A stretch of DNA of 64,000 bases from Verticillium longisporum (GCA_019188255.1 JAETXT010000001.1:8308001-8372000), one strand, 5' to 3'; shown: positions 11,911 to 25,129, counted from the stretch's first letter. Program-made: numbers and translations. Notes: generated by a model not told the origin, from the sequence alone.

Positions 11911-14792
11911 TCAGAAACTCAATAATCCACTCCGTCCTCCCCCTCTCTTCCCCAGAGGATACACAATAAGCGCACTGAGGAACAACCCGACAGTGATGCC
12001 AATGGCAACCTGGATGACGGCAAACAGCACGTTGAACGCAGACGTGTTAAGCTCCTGCCCGCCCGCTCCGCCCGTGCTCGTGCCGTTGCTGCCGCTGGTG
12101 ATCTGATCCGCTGACGTGACGCCTGCCAGGAGCGAGCCGCCCGCCGCGAGACCGCTAGGCACCTGAACAAAGATGGCCGGGAGCATGGCTGCCGCCGCGA
12201 GGCCGTAGCCGACCGTCCTCTGCTTACGAGGCGGCTCATGCTCGGCCTTTTCTCTCTCGATTGAGTTGGGCGAGCTCGGTCGAGATTCGACGTCCAGAGG
12301 CGTGTGGCCGTGCATCTGGTACGACTCGGCCGGCCGCTCGTTGTGTCGGCGGCTGGAGCTCCGGAAGCGCGGAGCCACACGCAGCTGAAACCAGTCGACG
12401 AACTCAAACCATGCCGTGTTGACGTGCCGGCCGAGACGAGAGTACAGGTTGGCGAGGATGCCGACCGTCAGGGCGCCGAGCATGTTGGAGATTTGCGTGT
12501 TGCCTTGGAAGTAGTCGCTCGAGTAACTGTTGACGACGAAACCGGCCAGCGAAATACCCAGCATGACGGGCGTCTGCTTCCACTTGGCCTGGTTGACGAC
12601 GCACAGGCAGAGCGTGAAGGCCGGCACAAAAGCAGATGCCACTTTCTGTCGAGGGGGTTGTGGCAGAAAGTGTCCGAGACGGCGTGTTCGCGGACCACCA
12701 ATCCGTAAATGGCCGTGCCGATCGAGATACCGTAACCGAGGAAATGCGTGTAGATCATAGCGTACACCATGCGAACACTGCCGGCGACGAGATTGTGACT
12801 CTGCAGCTCGAGACTGCTGCAAAGAACCATGTAACCGGGGAGGATGAGGGCGATACTGCTTTGTGCCAGTGCCGAGAAACAAAACAGTTGGCCACCCCTG
12901 ATGGAACCAAAGGCTCTGGCGAGGAACGACGTGATGATGGCTGCCGTGATTTCAAACACATTGGCGTACAGCTCGTTGTTGGGCGCCACAATCAACTGCA
13001 GCCAGCCCAGTATGCACCCCAGGAGAAAAGCAATGGGCATGTCGATGAAGCGACCCTGGAACGCAAAGGGCGCAACGCAGGCACTGGCAAGGCCATACAC
13101 GGGGACGCGAACCCAGTTGTTGAACTTGAGGTTGCGAGACATGATGTTGTCCAACTTGACCGTAGCCTCATCGACACCCATGCGGTCGTGCACGACCTCC
13201 TTGTACAGCTCGTGCACATCTCTCAGCTTGCCGAGATCGACACCCTGAGAGGTGCGGACGATTTTCACTTCGGTCGTATGTGTGCTGCTGTCATCGAAGC
13301 TGATGATCATGCAGCCAGGGATGTAGAGGAACTGGCCCTCAATCTCCATGACGCGGGCCGACATGGTCATGTACTCCTCCAGCCGATGGGTAGGGGCGCC
13401 GTACATCATGAGGGCGCGGCAGAGCTTCACGAGATACTTGTGACGCGACAAGATCTGAGCAATATGCTTCGTGATGCGCACCTTTTCGTCACGCTTCTTC
13501 TTCTCCTTTGACTTGTGGCTCTTGGGCGATGCTGTTCCCCACGTGCCCGACTTTCGTTTTTTCCGGTCGGGGATCGGGTCCGTCTTGATCTTTTCGGCGA
13601 CCGAGCCGGACATGGCGTTCGATCCTGGCGCCATGAACATGGAGGACGACTTCATGAGTTCATTGAGGGCAAGGGACGACTTCGACCCTTGGTGCCGGTG
13701 GTACCCAAAAAAGCCGCTACTCGGGCGAGATCGTTCCCGGGGGGACCCGTGTGCTGAGCTGGGCCTCGACGGCGGGTGAGAGACTGGCGGCGAGGGGGTG
13801 GGCGTGGGAGTCATGGGGGTAGTACGACCGCCGGTGTCGCCGCTGTCCTTGCCGCCGTCGTTGTAAAGCTTCAATAAGGATCCGAGGATGCCGCCGTGGT
13901 ACTTCTCAGGGCGGGGAACGTATTCTTGGGCGTAATTCTTCTCCTCGGTGGGCGTCGCGGGTCGTGATGCGGCGCCCTCCTCAGGACGGAACCTGAACAT
14001 CTCGTCTCCGTCACGCCGCCTGCCTCGCTGGGTATGGGTTCGCACGAGGTTCTCAGCCGTCAGATGGGAGTTCTTCCTCGGCCTCGATCGAACAACGCCA
14101 GCGTCAGCAAACCTGGATGTGTCCAGACCAGTCGCAACACTGTCGGCCTCCTCGTCCTCTTCGGCAAGTGACTCAGCAGTCCTGTCAAGAGATCCTCGTC
14201 GCGAAGGAGGAAGGGAGTAGCTTCGCTCGACGCTGACGGCAAGACGGTCGGCGCGCTGACGGGCCTCAGCGCCGGACCGTTGCTGTCTCTCCGAGGCTCT
14301 CTGCTCCGCCCAGTCGGCCTTCTGCCGCTCGTCTGGTACATCATAGCTCGTGTTGCGCTTGATGGCGGGGCGAGGTCGAGCTGGGCCGGTGATGGCAATG
14401 GCAGGGGCGGTAGGTTCGTTGTTCTCGGACTCGGTGATGAGGATCTGGGTCAAGGCTCTTCGCAGCTCGGCTGGCTCGGGGCCATCTCCCGTGTGGTCGT
14501 CCTCGGGTCTGGGTGTAGCAAAAGGATCGGGCGTTGGGCTCGAAGGAGAGAGATAGCCGTCATCGATGAGAATGCTGGATCGATGGTCCTCCTTTCCACC
14601 CGTGAATCCCACCCTCTTCTTCTCCTTCTTGTTTGGGGTATCCGAGTTGCTCCTCGAGTACTCGGGCCGGGGTGGTTCAGGGATTACGATCCCATCGTGG
14701 GTCTGAGTGGATGCGGTTGCCGGCGCGGGGGAGCGAGAGGGGTCTCGAGACTCTGGGCTCGACGAGTCGCTTCGGTACGTGTGGTCGGCCAT
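11911..14792 (-). CDS. Prm10/ThrE-like membrane protein, frame broken once
   Basis: Belongs to the pheromone-regulated membrane protein 10 family (DUF1212/ThrE and its C-terminal DUF3815-type partner). From the ATG at 14792 there is a long disordered, Ser/Pro/Arg-rich cytosolic tail (about 460 aa), then the conserved block with GAPTHRLEEYM and GCMIISFDD, then about ten membrane helices. The frame is open to about codon 720; just after DRKWHLL the conserved continuation FVPAFTLC lies in another frame and runs to the stop at 11911. Total length 2882 bp is one base short of 961 codons, so one base is missing near the A4 run at 12628-12631. No intron can explain this. ThrE relatives export amino acids; the fungal substrate is unknown. 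Confidence 0.85.
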
Positions 14793-17700
14793 GGCGATGG
14801 TCAGCTCGCCTGGCTGTCGATTGAGGCCTTCGTGCCGGCGTAGTAAGAGATGAAGAGAAATTGATCAGCTTGTCAAAAAGGCTGGCGTTACTAAGCCGCT
14901 TCAGACGAATGATGCTCGGAATAAGGACGAATAGTTGATGAACGCTTTGGGCGTTATCTGCTGGATAAATGGTACTGAGCTGTGTCGGTGATGTGTCAAG
15001 GGACTGCAAAGCAGCACACTGGGGTGTCGTAGACCATGTCGAGGAGCAAGAGAGTCGAGCTGGTGTTCCGGATGAAGGAGGGATGGAGGGGGCATTTGAT
15101 GGAAAGCGAAAGGCCAGGAAGGACCTTCATCCAAGACAACGACGACCAATGCCATGACTTCTCCGGGCGTGGCAGGCATGGCAGGCATGGCAGGCATGTC
15201 CGCTCTTTGCCCGCAAGGCATGCTTGAACATGATGGTGCTTATCGTAGCGGGGCCAGGCCAACGCCAGAGCAAAGCTTCCCGAAGTCCGTCACAGTTGAG
15301 ATGGATGCGCAACGCAAAGAGCCAGCAAAGCGGGAACCGAAGGCGAAGCAGGGAAAAAAAAAGCCATAAAACTGGAGTCGTTAAAATGGGTAGCCCAGGC
15401 TGGCGCCCCCCACTCACGCGGCACGGTTCCACGGCCGTCCGAGCCTAACGCACTGGCCGTACCAGGGCACCATGCCCTGGTGCCGCAGGTACCTGCTGCT
15501 GCTAACGACAGCCTCGTCACGCAATCCGTTTTCGTCTCCCGTTCCGTCGTTCCGTTGTTTTCAGGCAAGTCAGGACAGACGAGATCCTCAAGACCCCCTC
15601 TCCCAAGACGGCATCCACTTCTTGGTGATGTGACCTTGGTGACCCATCCGTTGGCATGGAGTGTCTGGACCGAGATCGAGTACATGGTGCCTCTCCCCTG
15701 CTGGAGACCTCTATTTCCAAGCATCAAGCCAAAACCACACCCCCTCGTCGACCCCTTCGAACCCTTCGACCTTCGACCCCTACGACCCCAGGGCCCCCTT
15801 ACGATGGTCTCTATCAGAATAATGGAGACCTTGACCAAGCTAGCAATGTGCCGACCATCCCATCGAGGTTCCAGAGGCCTGTTCTAGACCACTCGACACG
15901 AGCGCGAGCCGCCTGCTATCTCTGCATTTTCATCACCGCTTGGTCGCCCCTGCGGCCCTCCCCAACCATCGAGAGACCCTCTTCAGGTTCGCTCAATCGA
16001 GTCATCCGAAGCCACCGAGCAACAGCATAGACCTACCTGGTCGACCTGTCTGTCTTCCCTGACTCTGTGCCTGTCCATCGAGCCCAATCATCTCGCCTGC
16101 GCCCAACATGTGTCGACTCAAGCGCCATGTCTTCGATTCCTCATCTCGAACAATCTGACGCTGGCCAGGTCCCGAGCACGCGGTTGGGCGTGCGCCATGG
16201 CGTGTATGTCGTGAAACCTCAACGAACCACGGGTGTGTCAGGGGTCAAGCGAACACAACCAAAAAAAAACAATGCTGATCCCCCACGTCATCTGCCAGGG
16301 GCATTCACATGCCAGCACCTGTGAAGCGTGGGATGATTTGTCGTCGTCTCAGCGTCTTCCTGCCAGCAGGCAGGCAGCGGCTCTTCCGGATCTTGATTTC
16401 TGAAAACGGTATCCCGGTCAGGGCGGGCCGCCAAGGATACCCGAGGCCAAGGGACTGATCGATCCTCTTCGTGTTCAGCGCCTTCGCCTTCCCGTTGGTC
16501 ATTTCAGTGGTTCGACGCTACCTTATCAATGTTTGTTTGTGCGCGAGAATAGCATACCCGTCCGTCCATCTGGGCCATTCGGGAGACGACTGTGCTTGGT
16601 ACGGTCGCATGCACTGGTCAACCAATGCGACAACACGCGGCCGTCGCATTGCTTCTCCTTACATCATCCTACCTTTTCGTTGCCGAAGGGAAGGGGATGC
16701 GTACCTGTCCGACGTGTCGCCGTTAAATTGATGGCGAATATCTGCAAAGGCCAGGCTGGCTTATCGACCCCCCTTCCGGTCGCCAGCAGGGTGTCTTGAT
16801 GTGCATTTGCCACGCAATCACGCTGCGTGTTGCTGACCATGCATAAACTCTACCGAAACTTTCGTCGCGTCGGCAAACACGAGCAGCTTGAATCACTGCC
16901 ACACATCCCAACAATTCAAGAGGGGTGCGTCTGCGGCCAGCTGGCGTCGATGGTCTTCTCAGCCTTAATATCAATTGCCCGTCGAGGATGGTGGTGGTGG
17001 TATGAGACACGACCCTGCATGCTGCAGGTTCAGCAGGGCTAGCTCCGTCACGGACATTCTCTCGCTGTCATTCTGCGCGCTTCGATTTGCCGCTCAGTAA
17101 ACGTTATCGCCAAACAACCAAACTGACATTCCACCATGAGACGTCTTTGTTAGGGAAAACTGAGTATTCATCCTGGCATCTGACAAGGACGTCCTTCGTG
17201 GATTACTGGCAAAACGGTCCAGCTCAAATGACAACACAGCCCAACTGCTCCAGTAGTGGTCCGGATCGCGCCAGCCGCATGCTTCTTGCAAGTCGATCGC
17301 TGTCGATCATGGCGTCAGACTCGCACGTTGCGCACACCTCTGCGAATGTCCTCATTCTGACGCTCGCTGAGCCCGCGTCAACCGCTGGGCTCTCTTTTTC
17401 TCTCTGTTAACTAGCGACGCCATGCAGCAACGGACTTGCGTCTTGAAAGGTCACCGTTTCGCTTTCATGCCCCACGCGTTCGATCCCTCGGAGCACTTCC
17501 ACCAAACGTCCTCTGCGTCATTGCGGCAGTTTGTGACCGTCGCGCCATTGACTTAATTGGTCCGGCGAAATGTCCGGGAGCCCCCAGATAGTCTTAGGAC
17601 CTACGTCATTTCGTTCATGGTTCTTCACATGTCTAGTATGTCGGGACGATTGACCGAGAGTCTTGATGTGTCGATGCTTCCTACATGGAGTCTTTTGAAG

Positions 17701-18482
17701 CAAGCCGCTCCTACAAAGTCACTTGCTCCATCTCTAATTATGCAACCTTACCAAACGCCGATTGCCGAGGGTCTTCTACCTCAGTTATTGACCAGCTTGC
17801 TTTTACTCCAGCGTGCTAAGGCATTATCAGCAAGACGCCACCCAACAATATCTGCATCACAGTTGGGAACCGACATGGCGCAGGCTCTGGCTTCATTACG
17901 ACGACTCATGTTCGAGAGACCATATTTCAGTTGTGTTCGTGATAATAGCCTTGACCGTGACAGTCGGCACCTTTTTACAGAGCACTCTTCGGCCCGTCTC
18001 GGACCGAGCACCACACCCATGTGCGTTCTCGAAAAGATCGTCGTCGTGCATCGGCAGTCGGTCCAAGTAACGGCCTGACCCGCGCAACACCCGAGAAGCT
18101 TGGAACAGCGCTTCTAACCACAATCAAAGCTGCCTTCCCCATGGGGCCCCGCGCCCTTGGAGAGAATACGACCGTAGATGAGGGGTCAACAACCAAGTCA
18201 AGTCACGATCGACGGCGCCCCTCATCATGTTGAGTTCCTGGCACGTGCCGGCTTCCCCGGCCGCCTCAACATGTTCCGGTGATGACCTCACGTGGACATG
18301 CTGTGCCCTCGGCCGACTGGCTTGCTCATTGGAGCGCGTAGAGTCCTGAGCTTGAAATTGCGTCTGAATCCGGTCCGAAGTGAAGTGTTCCGGGCAATTT
18401 ATAAACAGCGATTCAGCCAGCTGGCGTTTCTTTGAGCATCTCCCCAACTCAAGCACTACCGCTCAGCTGTCCTTGATACACG
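14793..18482. other. 3.7-kb spacer, no gene recognised
   Basis: Holds the promoters of the Prm10-like gene (minus) and of the GH43 gene (plus). A 9-bp unit GGCAGGCAT is repeated about three times at 15170-15200, and there is a run of C-rich ACCCCTTCGA-type units around 15747-15790. Small frames are unsupported. Confidence 0.4.
18400..18405 (+). promoter_or_regulatory. Putative TATA box of the GH43 gene
   Basis: TATAAA 78 bp before the ATG at 18483, within a less GC-rich stretch. Confidence 0.5.
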
Positions 18483-20039
18483 ATGAAGTCACTCGCGACG
18501 TACGCCATCTCGGCCCTTGCCGTGGGAGTTGTCGAGGCTGCTCTCGACATTATCCCTGGAGCTACATGGACTGCTGTACGTGTCTGTCGAGTATGATGGC
18601 CACGCAGCTTGCTGAAATCATGTAGACGAATACCGGAGAGCATGTCCAGGCGCACGGACATGGATTGATGTCAGTCGTTCACCGTGCTGTACGTTCCCAT
18701 GTCGATGGCGGAACTAATCAAGTAGCAGTGGGGTCGACGGGACCTACTACATGATCGGCGAGGACAAGACGGACGGGACCTACTTTCAGAATGTCAACTG
18801 CTACTCGTCTAAGGACCTGATCGAGTGGTCGTATGAAGGCGCTCTGCTCTCTCGGACCACAGAGGCCGGCGACCTCGGACCCGAGCGCATCGTCGAGCGG
18901 CCCAAGGTCATCTTCAACGATGCTACCAATAAGTACGTGCTGTACTTGCACATCGACAGCCCCGACTACAAGGATGCGCGTGTTGGAGTGGCGACTGGCG
19001 ATACTGTATGCGGAAAGTACGAGTACATCGACAGCTTCAGACCTCTTGGCTTCCAGAGCCGTGACATGGGGCTGTTCAAAGATGATGACGGAAAGGGATA
19101 CCTGCTCACTGAGGACGTAAGTCGCCCCCTTGCCTGCGTTGTTGCAATGTCTCACATCAAGACAGCGCGAGTTCGGCACTCGCATTATTGCCCTGACGGA
19201 AGACTACCTCAACGTGACTGAAGTCACATTTGAGTGGGCCTATTTTGCGGAATCGCCTGCTGTGCTCAAGAAGAACGGACACTATTTCATCTTTGGTTCC
19301 CATCTAACCGGCTGGAACCCGAACGACAATGTGAGTCTCGGCATCTCCACCCGCCAACATAGCTGTGCTGATCATCCTCAAGGTGTATAGCTTTGCAACC
19401 TCACTTTCCGGTCCCTGGTCGGAATGGACCGAGTTTGCCCCCGTGGGGTCCAACACGTACCGCAGCCAGGTCAGCTACATCCAGCCGCTCGGTAACGGCG
19501 ATGCCATTTACATCGGAGACCGCTGGGTTTCATCAAACCTCGCCGCGAGCACCTATATCTGGCTCCCCCTCAAAGTCTCCGGCACTGATGTCAAGCTCGA
19601 CTGGTACGACAGCTGGTCGCCCGACGTCTCCACCGGGACCTGGTCGGTTCGCGCTGGCGAGACGGACCTCGAAGGCGAGGATGCAGAACTGGCCAACGGC
19701 GCGAGGGTCGTGTCCTGCTCCGAATGCACCGGCGGCGAGGCCGCGGGATACATTGGCGGCGACACGGGCGGCAAGATCACGTTCCAGAACGTGCAGAGCG
19801 CCTCTGCCGGCGAGAAGACACTTACGATCAAGTACAAGAACGGCGATGTCGCGCCCCGCCATGCGGAGGTTTCGGTCAATGGAGTTTCTCAGGCCATTGC
19901 CTTCGTCTCGACGAGGCACCACTCGACCGAGACGGGCAGCAGCGCCGTCAACGTCGAGCTCAAGGAGGGCGCCAACGTCGTTGTTGTGTCTGCTGGCGAG
20001 TGGGGACCTGACGTCGACCAGCTGATTGTGCCGAATTGA
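18483..20039 (+). CDS. Secreted GH43 galactan 1,3-beta-galactosidase with CBM35-like tail
   Basis: Five exons, join(18483..18575,18626..18669,18726..19116,19166..19330,19383..20039), give 449 aa; all four introns are 49-56 bp and in phase. A signal peptide (MKSLATYAISALAVGVVEA) leads into a five-bladed propeller domain typical of the GH43 branch acting on beta-1,3-galactan: AHGHG, then YYMIGEDK, ERPKVIFN, SRDMGLFKDDDGKGYLL, and ESPAVLKKNGHYF. From about residue 325 a separate beta-sandwich resembles CBM35 (EGEDAEL at its start, GDTGGKITF, and a DVDQLIVPN end). The enzyme would trim galactan side chains of arabinogalactan proteins in plant cell walls. Confidence 0.92.
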
Positions 20040-20965
20040 GGTGATGGGATGTTTTAGGGGTTAGGTTGGCATCGTACCACCCACCAGTGCGCGCGCGTGC
20101 ACCTTTTGTCGTAGGCGATGCTATTGAGTCCTGCGTCGAGCTAGGACTGGCTGTCCTCTCAGCTACCCCACAGACCAGAGAATAAGAATCGAATGAACAA
20201 GGATGATGATTTCCAGCGTCGCAACGGTGTGGATATTTCGACACGGTGAAGCGCCCATTCTGACAGGTTAGGTGCAGTGAATGTCTCACAAGCTCCTCCT
20301 GTCAACGCTGTCAGGGACCGAGCCTAGATGCGCCGCCCCAGGAGCTGATCAAAAGCTGCGCTAAGCCCTGGGCAGACGGCCACATTCAGGACAATGGGCT
20401 CTGTAGCGTGGCTATTCGCGGAGTCGGGACACCAGGGGCCGACCGCTCTTAGCCCTTCCCGTCCCGACCGCCAGTCCAGGCCGATCCATATTGGGCTTGT
20501 CTCTCCAGGGGTTCCTCGGGGGTCGGGGGTGCTGTTCCAGGGGTCCACGTTGCGAGGCAGCCTTTCTCCCCGCGGTTGGGTGGTGACAGGGGGATGGGCA
20601 AAACGAGGGCTGAGATGCTATTGAATGCCAAGTGCACGGGAATGGCATCGCGGCCAAGTGGACGCTGCTAGAGCCCAGCTGACGACAAGCGAGAGGCCGA
20701 AGATTCCGATGCGTCGGGGCAGATTTCGCTGGGTTATCGTGAAATTTACGAGAAGCGAATGTTGTTTTTGCATGGTACAAGCGAATTCGGAGTTCCCGTA
20801 AGGGGCGGCCAAGGGCTGGATGCTGTCACTCAAACAAGGTCAAATTGAGTATAAGATGCTCATGTGTCATGGCCCTCTGGCATGAACAGAAACATCTCCA
20901 TCAACATAGACTTCTTCGCCGGCATCAACTTACCTCTCTCACTGTCAAGCACGTCTTCTCCAAAT
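20040..20965. other. Intergenic spacer with adhesin promoter
   Basis: No gene. A TATAAG element at 20850-20855 sits about 115 bp before the adhesin start. Confidence 0.4.
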
Positions 20966-22049
20966 ATGAAGTCCTTCATTGCTGCTTTCGGCCTTGTCGG
21001 CTTGGCCGTTGCTGGTCCTTGCAACAACAACTGCGGTCGTCAAGTCATTGGCACTGCGAGGAACTCGCCCTCTCTTGAGGACCGCCAGGCTTTGTGCAGG
21101 GCTTTCCTGACGTCCACCACGACGGTCACTCCGGCGTAAGACTTCCCTGCCCAATACCAGACAAGGTCGGGTTGACTGACAGCCCTTCAGGACGGCCACT
21201 GTCACGGCTGCGGTTATCTACAACCGCAACGTCCATGGCGCTCGCGCCGAGCCTCCTACCCTCACCGGCGAGAAGCCCGCCTACGCCAGCAGCTGTCCCG
21301 ACCTCGCCTCCTACTGGAATGCTTGCCAGTGCTTTGATGGTTACGTTCCGACGACCGTCACCGTCACCGCCGCAACCCCGACCGAAACTGTGGCCGGTCC
21401 GATCTGCACCCAGGGTCTCGAGTACGCCATTTACACCCCAGAGTTCGACGACCCTCTCATCGAGAGACTGCGTGTTGAAGAGGAGACAATCTACACCCCG
21501 GTGATCGCCAACCTCATCCAGGGTGTCGTCCCCGACTTCACCGGCGTCTCGCCCAAGATCGGCCCCGTCTACGGCGACTGGCAGCTTCCCCTCGTGGCGC
21601 CAGCCTACGGCCCCGACGTCACGGGCGGCCCCGAGACCCAGCTCTCCCACACCATCATCGATCACCGCGGCTACATCGACCCCGCCACGACGGGCGACTA
21701 CACCATCGTGATCCCGTACATCGACAACTCCGTCTTCGTCTGGCTCGGCGCCAACGCCATCTCGGGCTTCACCTACGACAAGGCCGTCCTCACGCGCCAG
21801 GAGGAGGAGCGCGTCTACCGCGCCTACACCCTCACCGTCACCGACACGTCGGTGCCCGTCCCCTTCCGCCTGCTGTGGATCAACTATGGTGGCCCCGGCA
21901 GCCTCCAGTCGTACATTTATGACCCTGCCGGCAACGAGGTTGCGGGCCCCAACTCCGAGAAGAACTCGCAGGTCATCTCCAGCTGTTCTGGCGCTGGCGC
22001 CGTTGTGGGCGCCTGGCCTGCTTGGGAGAGTGAGCAGGTTGCTGCTTGA
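20966..22049 (+). CDS. Secreted GLEYA-domain adhesin
   Basis: Two exons, join(20966..21135,21191..22049), give 342 aa; the 55-bp intron has GTAAGA and CAG ends. MKSFIAAFGLVGLAVAG is a signal peptide. Residues from about 19 carry CNNNCGRQVIGT, then LEDRQALC, a Thr-rich linker, then YWNACQCFDG, and a second Thr-rich linker. The GLEYA lectin-like domain starts at ICTQGLEYAIYT (around residue 130) and extends to about residue 320, with the paired aromatic/Asp loops of the PA14-like fold (YTIVIPYIDNSVFVWLG). Such domains bind glycans and mediate cell or substrate adhesion. No GPI tail is visible, so it may be soluble or wall-bound by other means. Confidence 0.88.
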
Positions 22050-24344
22050 GGGGTGTTGGGATAGCTTGCATTGATGATTGAAACGCGCTGGCTCGGTAGC
22101 TTTATAATCGCTAATACAATGATATGAATGGATAATGTCAGTCATCGTGCCGAAGTAAATGAATTGTCCCATTGCTGCTCAATGAAATGGGCGTGCAGTT
22201 CAGAGGTGGTTTTCGCTTCGTATTCTGATGGCGAAGAGGGAGAGCGGCTCTTCAGCGCTGGATACAAAGATATATGAACGCGACGTGCTCGGAAAAGATC
22301 GAATCAAGAGCACCAGGGCTTTCCACACTGAAGAACTGATGGCCTTATGGATTGGTGAGATGCATGGGGTGACCAAGGGGCTTGTACGGTGGTGTCGCTC
22401 ATATTTGTGCAAGATGATGGGAACCGACAGATTGATGGCGTCCTGACCTCAAGTGGATCATCCAATACCCACCTCTTCTCTTCGCCTTACGCTTAATCTG
22501 CGTGCCGACTTCAGCTTGGGCTCATGTTTCACAATCTTGTCTGATAATCCTAGAACCGAGATCAACATGCGCATCCTACGAGTTCGAGGCAGGCGAATCG
22601 GTGAGCGGTGCATGTGTTCGGGAGGCCTGGATGGCGGTCTGTACTTCTTTGAACCGTCGTCATAAAGATCACTGATAGAGATAACCATGCTTGTGCGCCA
22701 CCATGGCAGAGGGAGATTTGTATTACGATGACTCCGGGCTCATGCAGCCATATCACACAGGCAGGACCCTAGGAAGTTGGATCACAGGCCACCAACGACA
22801 GAATATTACCCCCGAGGGCAAGCACACGACTTTGAAGCTTCCAATGGGTTGTTTGGGTTTAGAGCTGAAGAACCGGCTGGCGAACGTTTCACATCCGGGA
22901 TGATTAGCGTCGCTGATTGGGCTTTTCGCGGGGTCTGTACCTGATCGCCGGATCTAGGCAGCCGCGAAAATGATCCACGCGATTGACGCCTCTTCGGAGG
23001 CTCACAATGTATAATCTTGTCCACGTGCTCGACACTATGGCTTGGATCGCTCGTTGTTTGTATCTCTTCAAGGCAAAGATGGTGAACTGAAATGGGCTAT
23101 TGATGCAACACAAACAGAATGTCAAGGCGCTTCCGGTGCCAGCCGCCAAGTTGCAACCGTTGAACATATCGAAGCCTCTTTTCTTGGGAACCAGGTTGCC
23201 ATGCGCTATATAGATACCGTTAAGAAGCCTCGTGTAAGATACAACAACGTGAACGAATCAATACGGGCACCGATCCAGGAGTCAGAGTCTATGTTTGCAA
23301 CGACCACAGTAAACGATCCAAGCTGTAAATCGAAGCCGCGGGAGCCGATCATCTTGGGACCATACAAGGGTTAAAGAGATGCACCAGGGGCCCAAAGTTG
23401 GCGCACCGGTTGGAGGATCAGTTGCAATCCAACCGCTTAATATATAAGTACGCGCTTTCCAAGATAAAAGCCGTCAAAACATGCATCTCTTGCGCCCCAA
23501 GTGAGTAACCGAGAACGAGGCAGGCCCGTTATGACGAACCATCGGTTATCGAGCCCCTTCGGATTTGTACTCACCAGGTCACCGGGCAAGGTATTAATTG
23601 GAATTACTTCATGAGGCTATGCCCCAAAGCTTTCACCCAGTCCGGATTGGGATAGTTGACGTAAAAAAGCTTTGTTAGACTTGTATCTTAGCCAGGGAAC
23701 TACATTTCAAGCTTTAGGTTACGGAAGATGGTGTAATTAGTTGATTGACTAGCTGGTATCCTGATGTCATATTGATACATTATCTAGCAATGACTTGTGA
23801 AGGCTGAAGATGGTACATCTGAGGGCGGTACCTCTCGAGTGTCGATTGGGAGATCGTTTGTATTAGTCGTCAGCTCGAGTTTATGATTTTAGACCTTTAG
23901 CGGGACGGTGAGGGGGGTGCAGGAGGCGCAAGTTGATCGCACAAGCGGTAGAACGGCTGACGCCTCCTGGCCAGATTGGGTAGTCCACCACGAGGTGGGC
24001 GGCCACAAACGGACACAGAACGACCGTGAGGTAAGACGCAAAGCAAAATATGACGATTCATTGCTAGTAATCCGAGACGCGATCTTCACCGTCTCTCAAT
24101 TGTGTATGGACCGCAATCTCGCATCTTGTCAGTCTCGAGAGCTTCCATGAACACATGAGGGTTTGATGTTGTCAAAGCAGCAGGGTCGGGGCTTTCAGAA
24201 TGCCAGATGATGGCTAGACCCCGGGAGTCTCACTGCGGCCCGTCTGATGCAGGTAGCCCTTAGCTCAAGAATAGCGGTCTAAAATGCTTTAGCTACCCGC
24301 GTGGGTATGGTATGCGCTAGACATCAGCTGGGCGTCCCGCGCGA
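22050..24344. other. AT-richer spacer without recognised genes
   Basis: Compared with flanking DNA this stretch is richer in A/T and in TA steps. Frames such as the 110-aa one at 23042-23374 show no family resemblance. It may hold decayed sequence. Confidence 0.35.
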
Positions 24345-24824
24345 TCAAGGGGCGTTACTCCGAATCTCTTTAGTTTCTGACGGGTTAAAACTGTCGTTCC
24401 CAGCTGGCTGTTTGCATGCCCTTACAAGTGGCGGCCCACCCTCGATTCTTTGTTGAGGATCAAGGTGGTCTGGGCATGCCTTGACATCGACGATCACGCA
24501 GCCGGATACGCCGAGGTCTTCGAGTTCAACGACCAAACGCCACGAGCAAGTACACTGTGAAGAGTATTCATCATCACCCAACGGCAATATGAGACAGAAG
24601 CTCTGGGTAAATCGATAGCACATTTCCAGGTCTACAGACAATTAGATGTAGAGAAGGTTCTCCAAGCCTAATGGAGACACCGTAAGAGACGTTACCGCAC
24701 AATCTTGTCTCTGGGATTCATTGCACTTTCTAAAATCAGACGAATGAAGGTTTAATAGTGAGGTGTTTGCGGGAGTGACACCTCTTGTGCTGTCCGCAGC
24801 TATGTTCGGACAAGGATTGCCCAC
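24345..24824 (-). pseudogene. Possible decayed small gene
   Basis: From an ATG at 24824 a 60-codon frame ends at TAA (24642-24644), and the very same frame continues open for a further 98 codons to 24345. The second half is Cys-bearing (LGDDEYSSQCTCSW, then GVSGCVIVDVKACPD) and has a non-random composition. No family is recognised and no intron removes the TAA cleanly. It may be a relic with one nonsense codon or simply chance; confidence is low. Confidence 0.25.
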
Positions 24825-25122
24825 GGCCTAGAGACGTTTACTAAGAGCTAATGATAAGCTCTATCTGAAGATCCTATCGAGAACTTAAAAAATCGGTCCC
24901 GTTAGCTTGATGCCCGACCTCGAGACTTGCTGCAGATGTAGTGTCCGAGAAGCTGTTCAGCTCTGGCAAAGCTGACAACCTCTGAACTACTTTCTGGTAT
25001 TCTCAATTGTGAGCCAATTGACTGGAGAGGTGGACCATCCGTGAGTGAAGTGAGACTATTAATGAGCATTTAATTAGAGTCCTTGTATGGGCTGTGGGAG
25101 GCTTTCGGTGATAGACATCATC

Positions 25123-25129
25123 TATAAAA
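25123..25129 (+). promoter_or_regulatory. Putative TATA box of the Gly-rich gene
   Basis: TATAAAA 133 bp before the ATG at 25256. Confidence 0.5.

Noticed and set aside
12636..13511. 291-aa plus-strand frame
   Set aside because: Antisense to the conserved helices of the Prm10-like gene; no domain of its own.
17440..17500. tRNA-like GTTCGATCC box
   Set aside because: No matching A box or clover-leaf arms could be found around it.
21126..22172. 348-aa minus-strand frame
   Set aside because: Antisense to the GLEYA adhesin; Gly/Val/Asp-rich as expected of a shadow.
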